From: Lachnoclostridium sp. UBA1434
GTDB taxonomy: Bacteria > Bacillota > Clostridia > Lachnospirales > Lachnospiraceae
Length of the DNA stretch: 6,869 bases
Assembly (NCBI GenBank): GCA_002329645.1
Contig: DCTS01000044.1
Location: 25,140-32,008, forward strand
Direction: 5' to 3'
Every line of letters starts with the position of its first letter. Positions within the stretch are counted from its first letter, which is position 1. The translations under genes and the position numbers were made by a program. A model generated the notes under the pieces. The model was not told where the DNA came from. It did no database searches and worked only from the letters and a program-made list of their open reading frames with translations. Positions 5,511 to 6,869 of the stretch are shown here, in pieces.

Positions 5511-5518
5511 GGGAGGGA
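5511..5518 (+). promoter_or_regulatory. Ribosome binding site fixing the ntpC start at 5525
   Basis: GGGAGGGA ends 6 nt before the ATG at 5525. It lies inside the longer frame that begins with TTG at 5498 and overlaps the end of ntpE, so that longer start is unlikely. A 9-nt near-duplication (ATGACAGAC then ATGACTGAC) puts a second in-frame ATG at 5534. Confidence 0.7.
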
Positions 5519-5524
5519 TTTGAC

Positions 5525-6505
5525 ATGACAGACATGACTGACAAGCAATTCTTGTATGCGGTTGCACGCATAAGAACCAAGGAGCTGTCATTGTTTTCAA
5601 AATCAGATATTGATCAGCTGTTAAGCTGCAAATCCGAAAAGGAATGCCTGCGCCTGCTTGCGGACAAGGGCTGGGGTACGGCTGACGAAACGGATTCCGA
5701 TAAGCTTCTTGCAAATGAAAGAATGAAGACCTGGGAGCTTATGAGTGAGCTGGTGAAGGACTTGTCGGTATTCAATACCTTCCTTTACGGCAATGACTAT
5801 CACAATCTTAAGGCGGCAATTAAGAAGGTCTATACCAATTCCGATCTTGAGGACATATTCATGCCTAATGGTACGGTTAATCCGGAGCTGTTCCTGCAGG
5901 CGGTCAAAGAGCATGACTTCACGCTGATACCGGAGCATATGAGGGAATGCGCTGAGGAAGCATACCAGGTGATGTTCTATACGGGAGACAGCCAGCTTTG
6001 CGAGATTATAATTGATAAGGCTGCCCTTAATGCTATTTATAAGCAGGGAATGCAGTCCGGCAACGAGCTTCTTGCGGCTTATGCAGAGCTAAAGACTGCA
6101 TTTGCTGATATCAATATTATTATAAGATGCATCCGCACCGGAAAGGACAAAGAATTTATAAAGAGGGCGCTGGCAGAATGCTCAAGCCTTGATACGGCAA
6201 GGCTTGCCGAAGCAGCCGTAAATGAAGGCTTTGAGGGAGTCCTGACATACCTGGGAGAAACTGTCTATGACGATGCGCAGGTACCCTTAAGAACCTCCAT
6301 GTCCGCCTTTGAATGCTGGTGTGACAACAAAATTATCGAGCTTATTAAGCCTCAGAAATATAATCCTTTTACATTGTCACCCCTTGCGGCATATATACTG
6401 GCAAGGGATAATGAGATTAAGACGGTACGAATTCTGCTTTCCGGCAAAAGAAATGAGATACCGGACGGTGCAATCAGAGAAAGATTGAGGGATATGTATG
6501 TATAA
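5525..6505 (+). CDS. ntpC: V-type ATPase subunit C (d subunit, rotor socket)
   Basis: This 326-aa, almost wholly helical soluble protein is of the AhaC/NtpC/Vma6p family. It sits as a funnel on top of the c ring and couples it to the central stalk D-F. Family marks are the N-terminal YAVARIRTKELSLFSKSDI, in which the ring-binding helix carries the conserved ARIR, and FNTFLYGNDYHNLKAAIKK at about residues 79-97, matching the conserved DYHNLK region. No membrane segment is expected. The start at 5525 follows a strong ribosome binding site. The gap after ntpE is 23 bp. The stop overlaps the first codons of ntpG, so the two are probably translationally coupled. Confidence 0.93.
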   Translation: MTDMTDKQFLYAVARIRTKELSLFSKSDIDQLLSCKSEKECLRLLADKGWGTADETDSDKLLANERMKTWELMSELVKDLSVFNTFLYGNDYHNLKAAIKKVYTNSDLEDIFMPNGTVNPELFLQAVKEHDFTLIPEHMRECAEEAYQVMFYTGDSQLCEIIIDKAALNAIYKQGMQSGNELLAAYAELKTAFADINIIIRCIRTGKDKEFIKRALAECSSLDTARLAEAAVNEGFEGVLTYLGETVYDDAQVPLRTSMSAFECWCDNKIIELIKPQKYNPFTLSPLAAYILARDNEIKTVRILLSGKRNEIPDGAIRERLRDMYV

Positions 6506-6815
6506 AACAGCAGTAATCGGCGAGCGTGACAGTATATACGGATATGCTGCGCTTGGGATGGATATATATCCTGTAAAGGATGCGCAGGAGGGTGAAAAAA
6601 CCTTGAAAGCCCTGGCTGAGGGCGATTACGCAGTTATATTTATTACCGAAGCTCTTCAGGCAAAGGTAAGCGACACTATCGACCATTATGTTAATGAGGA
6701 TTTACCGGCAATTATACCAATCCCGGGCGTTTCGGGAAACACGGGAATGGGAATGCGAAACGTTAAAAAAAGCGTGGAGCGCGCCGTAGGCTCCGATATT
6801 ATTTTCAATAATTAA
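6498..6815 (+). CDS. ntpG: V-type ATPase central-stalk subunit F (NtpG)
   Basis: This 105-aa subunit, F by function, is named NtpG in E. hirae. It binds subunit D in the central rotor shaft and forms a small CheY-like alpha/beta fold. Visible family motifs are AVIGERDSIYGYAALGMDIYP (about 5-25), DYAVIFITEAL (about 43-53) and IPGVSGNTGMGMRNVKKSVERAVGSDII (about 75-102), the last being the C-terminal part that contacts D and the catalytic head. The ATG overlaps the ntpC stop by 8 bp, and GAGGG (6487-6491) lies 6 nt before it. A 42-bp gap leads to the next gene. Confidence 0.94.
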   Translation: MYKTAVIGERDSIYGYAALGMDIYPVKDAQEGEKTLKALAEGDYAVIFITEALQAKVSDTIDHYVNEDLPAIIPIPGVSGNTGMGMRNVKKSVERAVGSDIIFNN

Positions 6816-6857
6816 TATAGATTTTATTTATGAATACTAAAAAAGCAGGTGAAGAAT

Positions 6858-6869
6858 ATGAGCATTGGC
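6858..6869 (+). CDS. ntpA: Start of V-type ATPase catalytic subunit A (partial, 4 codons)
   Basis: Only Met-Ser-Ile-Gly is visible before the window ends. AGGTGA (6847-6852) lies 5 nt before the ATG. NtpA proteins commonly begin with Met-x-x-Gly before the KVSGPVV-type beta strand, and ntpA follows ntpG in the same operon order in E. hirae. The identification rests on gene order, not on the four residues. Confidence 0.7.

Noticed and set aside
5498..5524. Longer ntpC from TTG 5498
   Set aside because: This stretch contains the ribosome binding site GGGAGGGA for the ATG at 5525 and has no site of its own.
6830..6869. ATG at 6830 as start of the next gene
   Set aside because: It is out of frame with the ATG at 6858, lacks a ribosome binding site, and its peptide (MNTKKAGEEYEHW) does not fit subunit A. 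The ATG at 6858 has AGGTGA at a proper distance.

Overview
The window looks like chromosomal DNA of a low-to-moderate GC Gram-positive bacterium, most likely a member of the Clostridia. The reasons are strong AGGAGG-type ribosome binding sites before nearly every gene, a GTG-started LacI-family regulator, AT-rich intergenic DNA, and a V-type ATPase operon in the same order as ntpF-I-K-E-C-G-A of Enterococcus hirae. The species cannot be named from the sequence alone. All recognised genes lie on the + strand.

Layout. Positions 1-421 are non-coding. They hold two hairpin terminators (27-66, 92-113) that close an unseen upstream gene, then an AT-rich promoter region for the regulator. Three near-identical 13-bp boxes with LacI-type character lie here (143-155, 199-211, 373-385). 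Positions 422-1435 encode a full-length LacI/GalR-family repressor whose effector cannot be told.

Positions 1436-2043 are a 608-bp intergenic region and the most unusual part of the window. It begins with a probable structured RNA (about 1454-1586) closed by a 16-bp long-range helix with one bulged base. A leader segment follows, then an intrinsic terminator (1718-1758). Next is a 38-bp tandem repeat array built of alternating direct and inverted 7-mers (1779-1892), a hairpin, and a good sigma-A-type promoter (1947-1975). An inverted repeat overlaps the start point, and a cre-like dyad lies in the untranslated leader.

Positions 2044-6869 are the start of a V-type ATPase (ntp) operon: peripheral-stalk subunit G (ntpF), membrane subunit I/a (ntpI), proteolipid K/c (ntpK), peripheral-stalk E (ntpE), central-stalk socket C/d (ntpC), central-stalk F (ntpG), and the first four codons of what should be catalytic subunit A (ntpA). 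Genes are spaced by -17 to +42 bp, so they are very probably co-transcribed. The remaining subunits (A, B, D) should follow to the right. The proteolipid keeps all five residues that bind Na+ in the E. hirae enzyme, so the machine is predicted to move Na+. This gives a coherent hypothesis for the structured RNA: a sodium- or ion-responsive leader (for example of the Na+-I, formerly DUF1646, riboswitch class) in front of a Na+ V-ATPase operon. That assignment is inference from structure and context; I did not recognise a complete consensus.
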